From Chloroflexota bacterium (lineage in GTDB: Bacteria; Chloroflexota; UBA5177; JANWHV01): a DNA stretch of 21,669 nt. The stretch covers positions 1 through 21,669 of the forward strand of contig JAICHN010000028.1 of assembly GCA_025924845.1 (NCBI GenBank), read 5' to 3'. The position numbers and the translations under genes are program-made. Below the pieces are notes generated by a model that had not been told where the DNA came from, did not search any database, and saw only the letters and a program-made list of their open reading frames with translations. Positions 1-6,736 of this stretch are shown piece by piece. Numbering within the stretch: position 1 is the stretch's first letter; each line of letters starts with the position of its first letter.

Positions 1-4
1 CGAC

Positions 5-45
5 CCTCGTGGTCGTCCTCGTGTCTACCCAGGACGACCACGAGG
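5..45. terminator. 15-bp perfect inverted repeat, possible terminator
   Basis: The arms at 5-19 and 31-45 are perfectly complementary (left arm CCTCGTGGTCGTCCT) with an 11-nt loop. After one mismatch, three more pairs (1-3 with 47-49) extend the stem. It lies about 195 bases past the ftsZ stop codon and at the window edge, so it could end ftsZ transcription on the minus strand or that of a gene to the left. No T-run follows on either strand, so a classical intrinsic terminator is not proven. The bases from 50 to 240 hold no gene or RNA that I can recognise. Confidence 0.45.
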
Positions 46-240
46 ATCGCCCCTACGGAGAACGGCCCTGGTGCTTGCGCCCGGCGTATCAGGGATGCGT
101 TACCAACACGCTGAGCCGCCGCGACCTTGTCGGTTGCCGCAAGTCATCTTTCACGACAAGCCCTCAACCGGCCACGGCCGCTCCTCCCTGCCAGGGGACC
201 GCAGTCTCCAGCTCTCCACAAGTGACGTCCCAACCCCGCT

Positions 241-1347
241 CTAATGACCGGAGGGACGGGTACGCTGGAAGGCCGGTACGTCCAGGGGGTCCGTCGCGGG
301 GATCGACGACCGGCCTAGCCGCGGCGGGGTGGGCTGAGACCTGATCGGCTCGGCACGCGCCACTTCCCCCTGCCATCCTTGCGGCTGTTCCCGGGGGCGC
401 CCCTCGAAGCCCGTGGCGATCACCGTAATCTGGACCTCGTCGCCCATGCTTTCGTCGATCACGGCCCCGAAGATGATATTGGCATCGGGGTCTGCCGCGT
501 CCTGGATGATCGCTGCCGCCTCCCCTACCTCAAACAGTGTGTAGTCGCTGCCCGTAACGGTGAACAGGATGCCGCGCGCGCCGTCGATCGATACATCGAG
601 CAGCGGACTGGATATCGCCTGGTGCGCCGCCGCCCCCGCCCGCCCATCGCCGGCCGCCCGCCCAATGGCCATCAAGGCCGAGCCGGAAGCGGAGAGCACG
701 CTCTTGACGTCCGCGAAGTCGAGATTGATCAGGCCCGGTATGAGGATGGTATCGGAGATGCCCTGAATGCCTGCCCGGAGAATTTCGTCGGCGAGCGCGA
801 ACGCCATACTCGCCGTCATCCGCTTCCCGCCCAGCAGGACGAGGCGATCATTGGGCACCGTGATCAGGGTATCCACCTGCTCCTTCAGCGTAGCGGCGCC
901 CTCAACCGCCGTGCGCCGTCGGCGGCTGCCCTCAAAGGAGAACGGCATACTGATCACGCCCACCGTCAAGGCGCCCAACTCGCGGGCGATTCGTGCCACC
1001 ACGGGAGCGGCGCCGGTGCCGGTGCCGCCGCCCATGCCGGCGGCGACGAAGATCAGGTCGGCGCCGGTCAGCGCCCGTTGCAGATCCTCGGCGGATTCCT
1101 CGGCCGCTTGCTGCCCGATCGACGGATCGCCGCCCGCGCCAAGACCTCGCGTCACCTTGTCTCCAATGCGGATTTTCAGCGCGGCCGGGGAGTCCAGTAA
1201 CGCCTGATTATCCGTATTGACGGCGATGAATTCCACCTGCTCCATTCGGCCGGCGATCATCCTGTTGATCGCATTGCACCCGGCCCCACCGACCCCGATC
1301 ACTTTGATCGCGACGGGGTTCGCGTCCGACGAAGAGCTTTGCATCAT
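241..1347 (-). CDS. ftsZ: Cell division protein FtsZ
   Basis: This is the tubulin-like GTPase that polymerises into the cytoplasmic Z-ring and recruits the divisome. From the start chosen here it has 368 residues. The nucleotide-binding signature GGGTGTG is at about 106-112 (MGGGTGTGAAP). An N-terminal GVGGAGCNAINRM segment is at 18-30, and the T7 synergy loop NLDFAD at 208-213 would complete the GTPase site of the next subunit. After a short variable linker the protein ends near DPLDVPAFQR (353-362), the conserved C-terminal peptide that binds membrane tethers. The start at 1347 (ATG ATG) is preceded by GAAGGAG with 9 bases of spacing. A longer reading frame to 1464 has no ribosome site and adds residues foreign to the family. 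The gene lies 171 bases downstream of the SIS gene on the same strand but has its own promoter-like site. No ftsA or ftsQ is adjacent. Confidence 0.97.
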   Translation of the reverse strand: MMQSSSSDANPVAIKVIGVGGAGCNAINRMIAGRMEQVEFIAVNTDNQALLDSPAALKIRIGDKVTRGLGAGGDPSIGQQAAEESAEDLQRALTGADLIFVAAGMGGGTGTGAAPVVARIARELGALTVGVISMPFSFEGSRRRRTAVEGAATLKEQVDTLITVPNDRLVLLGGKRMTASMAFALADEILRAGIQGISDTILIPGLINLDFADVKSVLSASGSALMAIGRAAGDGRAGAAAHQAISSPLLDVSIDGARGILFTVTGSDYTLFEVGEAAAIIQDAADPDANIIFGAVIDESMGDEVQITVIATGFEGRPREQPQGWQGEVARAEPIRSQPTPPRLGRSSIPATDPLDVPAFQRTRPSGH

Positions 1348-1391
1348 CACAGGTTTCTCCTTCTTCCGCACCACCGGCGCTGTTGTCCCTG

Positions 1392-1400
1392 AGTATAGCA
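1392..1400 (-). promoter_or_regulatory. Extended -10 promoter of ftsZ
   Basis: Read on the minus strand, this is TGCTATACT: a consensus-like TATACT with the TGn extension. It lies about 45 bases before the ftsZ start and would give a leader of roughly 37 nt containing the ribosome site. No good TTGACA-like -35 lies 16-18 bases upstream, which is tolerated when the extended -10 is present. It implies that ftsZ need not depend on the upstream SIS gene. Confidence 0.5.
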
Positions 1401-1518
1401 GGGTGTCGCGCGCTCGATACCTAAGGATCGGGAATCCTCGGAAAGTCTCTGAACCGCCAGGCATAAGTGAGATTCGGCAAATGTCGTTGGAACAGGATCG
1501 GCCGCCTCGCGATCCCGC

Positions 1519-2454
1519 TTATTGATGAGCTTCATCGGGCAATATGATGGCGCGCGTAAGATTCCGGGGTGCGTCGGGGTCGATACCGCGCGCTTCGGCC
1601 AACCGCACCGCCACAATTTGGGCCTGTGCCGCGCCGATTAGCGGATCGTCTCCCGTGCAGCGGACAGACGCACCGCTTCGCTGTACGTCTCGGAGCACCG
1701 CGCTGCCGAAGGCATCGTCAGGCGGATCGAAACTCCACACCAATGTATGATCGTCGGCAGCAGCCAGGGGCCCATGGCGATACTCCAGCGTCTGGTAGCC
1801 GTTCGGAGGAAGCAGCGCGGTCTCCTGAAGATTGAGCGCGGCGCTCATCGCCAGTCCATGCCGCCAACCACGTCCAAGAAAGACCAGTTGATCGTATCCG
1901 GCCAGCTCGGCGCCGTTGAATCCCGCAAGCGCCGCTTCAAGTTGCTCGGGCACCCGCGCCGGCTCGTCCCGCTTGTCTTCGCCGCCGATGAGCAGCCTGA
2001 GCGCGAGTAGCGCGGCGGAAATGAACCGGGTTTGAATCACACTTTGCTCGGCCGCGAACTCCAGCGGCAGCACGAAGTCCGCGTGCTCTGCCGCGGGCGA
2101 CTGCACTGCCCCGCACAGCAGCATGACGGTCGCCCCAACCGCCCGCGCCCGGCGCATTGCCTCAACCAATTCAGTGGTCTGGCCGGTTCGACTAATGGCC
2201 ACGTGCATCCACTCGCGACGCGGCAGGTATTCCGAGGCGACACAGGCTTGCGCCGGCATGCCGTGCGTTGATTCAAACAACGACGCGGCGGCAACAGCGA
2301 TGCAATAAGACGAGCCACACCCAAAGAACATGACCGGCCCGCGCAGCTGATTGTGGAAGGTACCCGCGCTGTCCGCGACGCGGGCCACGGTTTGACGAAG
2401 AATGGCCGGGGTGCTGCGGATTTCCTGTTCGACCATGGTCATGGTCCGGCTCAT
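1519..2454 (-). CDS. SIS-domain sugar-phosphate isomerase/deaminase-like protein
   Basis: This 311-residue protein is a double-SIS-domain protein related to the isomerase half of GlmS and to AgaS-like amino-sugar enzymes. It has no glutaminase domain, so it probably acts directly on a phosphosugar in the cytoplasm. SIS domain 1 spans roughly 30-150, with FFGCGSSY (43-50) and the phosphate-binding ISRTGQTTE (87-95). SIS domain 2 spans roughly 185-300 and includes the GlmS-like motif EYRHGPLA. The start at 2454 has a strong GGGAGGTGAG ribosome site 7 bases upstream. The gene diverges from a PfkB sugar kinase across 150 bases, which suggests that both act in one sugar or amino-sugar route. The substrate cannot be told from sequence: deglycase, deaminase-isomerase and regulatory sugar-binding roles all remain open. 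Confidence 0.88.
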   Translation of the reverse strand: MSRTMTMVEQEIRSTPAILRQTVARVADSAGTFHNQLRGPVMFFGCGSSYCIAVAAASLFESTHGMPAQACVASEYLPRREWMHVAISRTGQTTELVEAMRRARAVGATVMLLCGAVQSPAAEHADFVLPLEFAAEQSVIQTRFISAALLALRLLIGGEDKRDEPARVPEQLEAALAGFNGAELAGYDQLVFLGRGWRHGLAMSAALNLQETALLPPNGYQTLEYRHGPLAAADDHTLVWSFDPPDDAFGSAVLRDVQRSGASVRCTGDDPLIGAAQAQIVAVRLAEARGIDPDAPRNLTRAIILPDEAHQ

Positions 2455-2604
2455 AGGCTCACCTCCCGGTTAGATGGGAAAGCATAAAGGTGGATAGGCA
2501 CGAGGCGAATAGTCCTGCCACAGGCTACCATAGCCATTACCGCCCTGGGTATCTTTACGTGTACGTGACCGTGGAACGAGTATAAGAGGTAATGGAGTTG
2601 CCTT
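2455..2604. promoter_or_regulatory. Divergent promoter region, SIS gene / PfkB kinase
   Basis: These 150 bases separate two genes read outward. On the minus strand TATGCT (2481-2486) is a plausible -10 for the SIS gene. On the plus strand TATAAG (2581-2586) precedes the kinase by too little to be its -10 unless the leader is very short. I found no convincing -35 or operator palindrome. Confidence 0.3.
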
Positions 2605-3537
2605 GTGAGCCGTGATCTCGACGTGGTCGTCGTCTGCGAGATAAACGTCGACATCATTGTGGCCGGGCTGACGGCGCCGCCCCACTTCGGCGCCGAACAT
2701 ACGGTAGGCGATGTGGTGCTGACGGCCGGATCGAGCGGCGTACTGACGGCGACCGGCCTGGCCGACCTCGGCCTTCGGACGAGTGTGTGCGGGTTAATCG
2801 GTGATGATCCATTTGGCCGTTTCATGCTGGATCACTGCGACCGCCACGGCATCGTCCGCGACGGCATTGTGGTCGATGCGGGTGAACGAACCGGCTCGAG
2901 CGTGATTCTCTCGGGACGTGACGACCGGGCGATCCTTACTCATCCGGGTGCAATGGCGCGTTTCGACGTTGCGGCGCTGCGTCTCGACACGGCGGCAAGG
3001 GCACGACATCTCCATCTATCCTCGTATTTCCTACAAGAGGCGCTGCGGCCGGATGTCCCCGCCATGCTGGAGCAGGTATACGCGCTCGGCCTTACCACCT
3101 CCGCCGATACCGGCCACGATCCGGCCGATCGCTGGGAAATTGACCGCCTGCTGGAGGGACTCGACGTATTTCTGCCCAACGAAGTCGAGGCGTTGGCGAT
3201 CACAGGCACCGATACGGTCGAGGACGCCCTTGAATGGCTGGCATCCCGCGTGGAGGTCGTGGCCATCAAGCGCGGCGCTTGGGGTGCCTCGGCGGCGCGC
3301 GGCGCCGAGCGGGTATATATGGAGGGATTTCCGGCTCGGGTAGTAGATACCACGGGGGCGGGAGACGCTTTCGATGCCGGCTTCCTCGATGCCTGGCTTG
3401 GCGGAAGCGACCTCACCACCTGTGTGCGGCACGGCAACGCCTGCGGTGCGCTGGCCGTGGCGCACATCGGAGGGACCGGCGCCCTATCTCGGGCGCGCAT
3501 GGACGACTTGATCCGTACCGCTCACTCGACCGGCTAA
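2605..3537 (+). CDS. PfkB-family carbohydrate kinase
   Basis: This 310-residue kinase is of the ribokinase/PfkB fold and would phosphorylate a sugar or nucleoside with ATP in the cytoplasm. The C-terminal PfkB signature DTTGAGDAF begins at residue 248, and its Asp254 is the expected catalytic base. PNEVEA at 191-196 is the conserved PNE segment, and GLIGDDPFG at 63-71 is a typical substrate-lid motif. The N-terminal signature is atypical: the usual GGxxxN reads AGSSGVLTAT, with no Asn at the expected place, as in some uncharacterised PfkB subgroups. The start is GTG at 2605 with GGAG 7 bases upstream; a nearby ATG is out of frame. The gene is divergent from the SIS gene and convergent with the oxidoreductase/ThuA pair. 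The substrate is unknown. Confidence 0.92.
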   Translation: MSRDLDVVVVCEINVDIIVAGLTAPPHFGAEHTVGDVVLTAGSSGVLTATGLADLGLRTSVCGLIGDDPFGRFMLDHCDRHGIVRDGIVVDAGERTGSSVILSGRDDRAILTHPGAMARFDVAALRLDTAARARHLHLSSYFLQEALRPDVPAMLEQVYALGLTTSADTGHDPADRWEIDRLLEGLDVFLPNEVEALAITGTDTVEDALEWLASRVEVVAIKRGAWGASAARGAERVYMEGFPARVVDTTGAGDAFDAGFLDAWLGGSDLTTCVRHGNACGALAVAHIGGTGALSRARMDDLIRTAHSTG

Positions 3538-3652
3538 TCGAACTGAGCCGGCGCCCTGTCTGAGGGCTGTCTGATGACTGTAAGCGAGATCTTCGCTGAG
3601 ATTGCCGCTTGCCACAACGTAATCTCCGAGGAGCGTATGCGCCTCTACGATG

Positions 3653-4750
3653 CTATAGCTGTATAGTCTGCTTCATGATCAGCGGCTCCGGCCGCTCGCA
3701 GCTGCTGTCGATGTCCAGCCGCCGACCCGATGCCGCTGTCTCATGCACCGCCTGCATCACATCCAGCACGTGGTACGCCAGGTCGCCGCTCGCCCGGTGG
3801 GGCCGCCCCTCACCGATCGCCGCCGCCATGTCCTCTACCCCGATGCCCCGGCTGTTACCCACATAGCCCGCGACAAGCGGCGCCTCGTTCCAGCCCGGCT
3901 CGTCCGCTCGGTAGAGCCGAACCGGGCCGCCGAAAGTGTTGGGGTCCGGGACGCTGAGCGATCCGGTGCTCCCATGGATTTCCAGGCGGGGCGCCTCGCT
4001 CTTCCACACATCAAAGCTCATCACCAGGGTGGCGATGGCGCCGCTCGTGAATTCCAGCACCGCCGCCGTGTGCGTGGGCACCTCCACGCTGATCCGCTCT
4101 CCGGCCCGCGGCTGACTGGTGATCGTGCGCTCGGGGAAGGTGGCGCGGGCGGCGCCGACCACGGAGCACACCGGTCCCAGCAGCGACACCAGGGCGGTGA
4201 GGTAGTAAGGTCCCATGTCGAACAGCGGTCCCCCGCCACGCTTATAGTAGAAGGCGGGATCGGGATGCCAGCTTTCGTGCCCATGACCAAGCATGTGGGC
4301 CATCGCCGCCACCGGCTCGCCGATCGCCCCCTCGTCGATCAAGGTGCGGCACGTCTGCAACCCGGCGCCCAGAAACGTGTCGGGCGCCGCTCCTACTCGG
4401 AGTCCCCGGGCGCGCGCCGCCTCGAGCAGGGCGCGCCCATCCTCGCGATCCAGGGCCAGGGGCTTTTCCAGGTATAGGCTCTTTCCCGCCTCCAGCACGG
4501 CCCGCCCCACGGAGGCGTGCGCCTGGGGGATGGTCAGATTGACCACCAATTGAATTGCAGGATCGGCCAGCAGCTCTTCGACGGTGTATGCCCGAGGCAC
4601 TCCGAACTCCTCGGCCCGCGCCCGCGCGCGCTCCAGGTCCAGATCGGCGCAGGCGCTTACCGTGATCCCGCCCAGGCTCCGCGCGTTCTTCAGATAGGTA
4701 CTGCTGATGTTGCCGCAGCCGATTACCCCGATGCGCATCGGCTCGCTCAT
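3653..4750 (-). CDS. Gfo/Idh/MocA-family NAD(P)-dependent oxidoreductase
   Basis: This 365-residue enzyme is of the glucose-fructose oxidoreductase / inositol dehydrogenase family. These enzymes oxidise a hydroxyl of a sugar, inositol or sugar derivative with NAD(P). The N-terminal Rossmann fold begins [12 protein letters not shown] (5-16). The family catalytic motif EKPLA is at 95-99, with Lys96, and FDMGPYY in the C-terminal domain corresponds to the substrate-site DxGxH/Y segment. The start at 4750 overlaps the TGA of the ThuA-like gene as ATGA and has GGAGG 10 bases upstream, so translation is coupled. Pairing of a ThuA-like and a Gfo/Idh/MocA gene is a recurrent sugar-utilisation arrangement. 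The exact substrate is not predictable. Confidence 0.93.
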   Translation of the reverse strand: MSEPMRIGVIGCGNISSTYLKNARSLGGITVSACADLDLERARARAEEFGVPRAYTVEELLADPAIQLVVNLTIPQAHASVGRAVLEAGKSLYLEKPLALDREDGRALLEAARARGLRVGAAPDTFLGAGLQTCRTLIDEGAIGEPVAAMAHMLGHGHESWHPDPAFYYKRGGGPLFDMGPYYLTALVSLLGPVCSVVGAARATFPERTITSQPRAGERISVEVPTHTAAVLEFTSGAIATLVMSFDVWKSEAPRLEIHGSTGSLSVPDPNTFGGPVRLYRADEPGWNEAPLVAGYVGNSRGIGVEDMAAAIGEGRPHRASGDLAYHVLDVMQAVHETAASGRRLDIDSSCERPEPLIMKQTIQL

Positions 4751-5430
4751 CGAGCAGCATCCTCCGCCCGGGCGGCCCAGAGGAGGCCGCGCAGACACAG
4801 CCGCTCAACCGGAGGGAGGCGCACGATGTCGGCATGATGGCCCAGCGAGCAGAAGGCCACCCGTCCCTTGCCGTAATATTTGGTCCAGACCACCGGCATA
4901 TCCACCGGCCCGTTGGCGGCGTGCGGACCATCTACCACGGGGAAGCGGGTGGTGGCCAGCACGCGGTTGGCGGGGTCGGTGTGCATATAATATTGCTCGG
5001 TGGAGACCGTGAAGTCGGTCACGCCCTGGGTGATGAAGTGGTCGCGGTCACGAATCTCCACCCGATGCTCCACGCCGTCGTTGCCCGGATGCGCTACCCA
5101 CTGCCCGCCGGTCATGAATTGATAGTCGGGACTGGTCCGGAAGGCGTCGCACATGCCGCCGTGGCAACCGCCCAGGCCGACCCCGCCTTCTACCGCCGCC
5201 AGCAGGGGCTGCACTTGATCGGCGCGGATCTCTCCCATGGTCCAGACGGGCACGATCAGCGAGTAGGCGCGGAGCCGTTCGCCGTCAAGCAGAGCATCCA
5301 GCGTATCGCTCACGGTCACCGAAAAACCATGGCGCTCCAGTCCCTCGGCGAAGATTGCCGCCACCTGCTTGGGCTGGTGACCTTCCCAGCCGCCCCATAT
5401 GATCAGCGCCTTGCGTGCATTAATGGCCAT
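4747..5430 (-). CDS. ThuA-like domain protein (class I glutaminase-like fold)
   Basis: This 227-residue protein belongs to the ThuA (trehalose-utilisation) family, which has a class I glutamine-amidotransferase-like fold but no established general reaction. Visible motifs are [11 protein letters not shown] (10-20), [11 protein letters not shown] (87-97) with Cys89-His90 at the place of the fold's nucleophile elbow, EQYYMHTD (145-152), and [13 protein letters not shown] (189-201) near the C terminus. The start at 5430 ([10 protein letters not shown]) fits the family and follows an AAAGGGC sequence. The reading frame continues upstream to 5598 without any family similarity. It is the first gene of a two-gene unit with the oxidoreductase (4-base overlap), so a joint role in modified-sugar breakdown is likely. 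Confidence 0.9.
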   Translation of the reverse strand: MAINARKALIIWGGWEGHQPKQVAAIFAEGLERHGFSVTVSDTLDALLDGERLRAYSLIVPVWTMGEIRADQVQPLLAAVEGGVGLGGCHGGMCDAFRTSPDYQFMTGGQWVAHPGNDGVEHRVEIRDRDHFITQGVTDFTVSTEQYYMHTDPANRVLATTRFPVVDGPHAANGPVDMPVVWTKYYGKGRVAFCSLGHHADIVRLPPVERLCLRGLLWAARAEDAAR

Positions 5431-5825
5431 GGATTGCCCTTTCTTATTGGGCGGAATGCCAGGAAAGCTCAGGTCAGCCGTACCGCACGTGTGAGTCTGC
5501 CTCTTCCGCCCCATTCGCGCATCGCTGCCCTGTATGGTACCATCGGGCGCTCCTCGTCGATGGCGCCGCCATGTAGTAGGTTCGGCGCGGGCCGACAACC
5601 TTCCCGCATCGGTACTGTTCCGAGGCGAGGTGGTAGCGCGTTCCGGACAGTTCAGATCGCGCTAAGCGTGGTCGCCGCTCATTCTTCAATCTGTGTCCCG
5701 GCCTGGAGGGCAGGCTAGAGGGTGGACGGAACCAGCCCCAAACGCCACATCGGTGCGGTCGGGCTGTCCTCACCCGTGGTACGCTACAAGCGTACCGCCT
5801 CCGCAGCCGGCGCCTGGAGATCTGA
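5431..5825. other. Spacer of 395 bases without a recognisable gene
   Basis: No reading frame here resembles a known protein on either strand, and I see no tRNA or other structured RNA that I can name. It must contain the promoter of the ThuA-like gene near its left end, but no clear -10/-35 pair is visible there. Two short inverted repeats occur: arms TAGCGCG/CGCGCTA at 5634-5640 and 5658-5664, and GGTACGC/GCGTACC at 5778-5784 and 5790-5796. With the broken genes at 5826-6537, this looks like a decaying accessory patch. Confidence 0.5.
5778..5796. repeat. 7-bp perfect inverted repeat before the DUF4058 stub
   Basis: GGTACGC and GCGTACC flank a TACAA loop, 29 bases before the ATG of the DUF4058 remnant. 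It could be an operator half-site pair or a leader hairpin of the lost gene. The function is not supported beyond the symmetry. Confidence 0.3.
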
Positions 5826-5909
5826 ATGCCTTCGCCGTTTCCTGGGATGGACCCCTATCTGGAACGCCTCGATCACTGGAGCGGCGTGCATACCCCCACA
5901 TCCCGGTAG
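5826..5909 (+). pseudogene. N-terminal remnant of a DUF4058-family gene
   Basis: An ATG at 5826, preceded by GGAG 6 bases upstream, opens MPSPFPGMDPYLERL and continues through HWSGVHT before a TAG at 5907. This matches the characteristic start of DUF4058 proteins (MPSPFPGMDPYLE followed by a W..VH segment), which are normally a few hundred residues long and common in Chloroflexota, Cyanobacteria and Planctomycetes. Only 27 codons remain. Similarity stops just after VHT, where the sequence becomes the 3' end of the Uma2 gene read on the other strand. The two coding pieces overlap at 5873-5909. The simplest reading is a deletion that removed most of the DUF4058 gene. The ribosome site is still intact, so a short peptide could be made. 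Confidence 0.75.
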
Positions 5910-6537
5910 ATCTCGGAGAGTTCCAGATCCACGCCGATGCTTTCCAGCCGGGCTGTCTCATCCTGTCTATAGGTGAAGGCGACCCACCGGCCCTCCTCAA
6001 GGCGGTAGGCCACTACCTCGGGGAATCTAGTGTTGACACGCGCAAGCTTGGGGCGTGCGTGTAGCGGCGCAACTTGAGGATGCGGTCGATACGTTCGGTC
6101 GATGGGGACAGAACCTCGAAGACGGTACAAGGGTCGTTGACTTCCATGCCGGCGCCCGCGCGGCGTTGTTCGCCGCATACCACGAGCAGATCGGGATAGA
6201 AGTAGTTATCTCCTTCGGATCGAAATCGTACGTCACTATCGTAGATGCGGCAGGGCTGGCCCCGCATGCGCGAGACCATGCCGGCGATCAGGTTCACCTT
6301 GATCGCCGAGTGTGCCTGCGTGCCGCCCGCCATGTCGGTGAGCGGGGCGGGACGCCGGCCGAGTACAAACTCCGGATCGAGCGGGTGATCCGGATCGCCC
6401 CAGGGATAGACCACGCCGTCCACGAATTCGTGCTTGGTGTCCGACGCTTGCTCGAAAGCCAGGTAATCCTCGGGACGAATCCGCCGAGAAGCAGGGAGAC
6501 TGACGGTGCTCGCTCCTCCGGCTTTCGAGTGTAGCAC
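5873..6537 (-). pseudogene. Uma2-family (DUF820) nuclease-like gene, frameshifted
   Basis: The first part (6537 to 6013) encodes a Uma2-type PD-(D/E)XK fold: RPEDYLAFEQASDTKHEFVD, then MAGGTQAHS, YPDLLVVC and FEVLSPSTERIDR with a following KLRRY, which are the core family motifs. The frame then hits a TAG at 6013. The expected C-terminal part (PEVVAYRLEEGRWVAFTYR to LSEIYRDVGV) continues in another frame to 5873. One extra C in the run at 6020-6023 would restore DSPEVVAYR. At the 5' end, GGAGGAG (6513-6519) is followed by GTC at 6502-6504 where a GTG/ATG before SLPASRR would be expected, and a TGCTACACT extended -10 lies at 6528-6536. An extra stretch of about 24 residues, WGDPDHPLDPEFVLGRRPAP and a few more, sits before MAGGT. 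Uma2 proteins are widespread, poorly understood nuclease-like proteins. Confidence 0.8.
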
Positions 6538-6599
6538 GACAGCGGCTATGTAGAGCCATTGCTCGCCATTCTTCTGTTGTCATTTTTTCTTGCCGCGTC

Positions 6600-6621
6600 C
6601 CCGGTGTCGTAGACTACCGGG
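6600..6621. repeat. Short hairpin upstream of the histidine kinase
   Basis: CCCGGT (6600-6605) pairs with ACCGGG (6616-6621). The inner GTC/GAC pairs extend the stem to about 9 bp with one bulged base and a GTA loop. A T-run lies before it on the plus strand (6582-6590), not after, so it is not a plus-strand terminator. It may lie in the leader of the kinase mRNA. The rest of 6538-6736 shows no gene. Confidence 0.3.
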
Positions 6622-6736
6622 CTCTCGACATGTACACTAGATGCCGGATCCGCGCCCGCGTCAGGCACAGCTATCTCTCACCCGCGACCGTCCGTGTAGA
6701 GTGGCTCCCAGACACATCCGTGAGGAGGTTCCCCAT

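Noticed and set aside
379..1207. Long open frames on the plus strand opposite ftsZ
   Set aside because: They are antisense shadows of a GC-rich gene: Arg/Pro/Ala-rich, with no family motifs and no ribosome sites.
3538..3652. Terminator between the convergent PfkB and oxidoreductase genes
   Set aside because: Only 4-5 bp stems are present (for example AGCGA/TCGCT at 3583-3597) with no T-run. The site is plausible but not supported by the sequence.
5600..5664. T-box-like string GGTGGTAGCGCG within the gene-free spacer
   Set aside because: It differs from the T-box core GGTGGNACCGCG at the ACC position. No specifier stem, terminator or aminoacyl-tRNA synthetase gene follows, so it is probably coincidence.
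4834..5718. A 294-codon plus-strand open frame opposite the ThuA-like gene
   Set aside because: It is antisense to a well-supported gene over most of its length, shows no recognisable domain and is composed like a shadow frame.
5431..6537. Toxin-antitoxin or defence island around the Uma2 gene
   Set aside because: Uma2 has a nuclease-like fold, but the gene is broken, its neighbour is a 27-codon stub, and no antitoxin, methylase, transposase or integrase is present.
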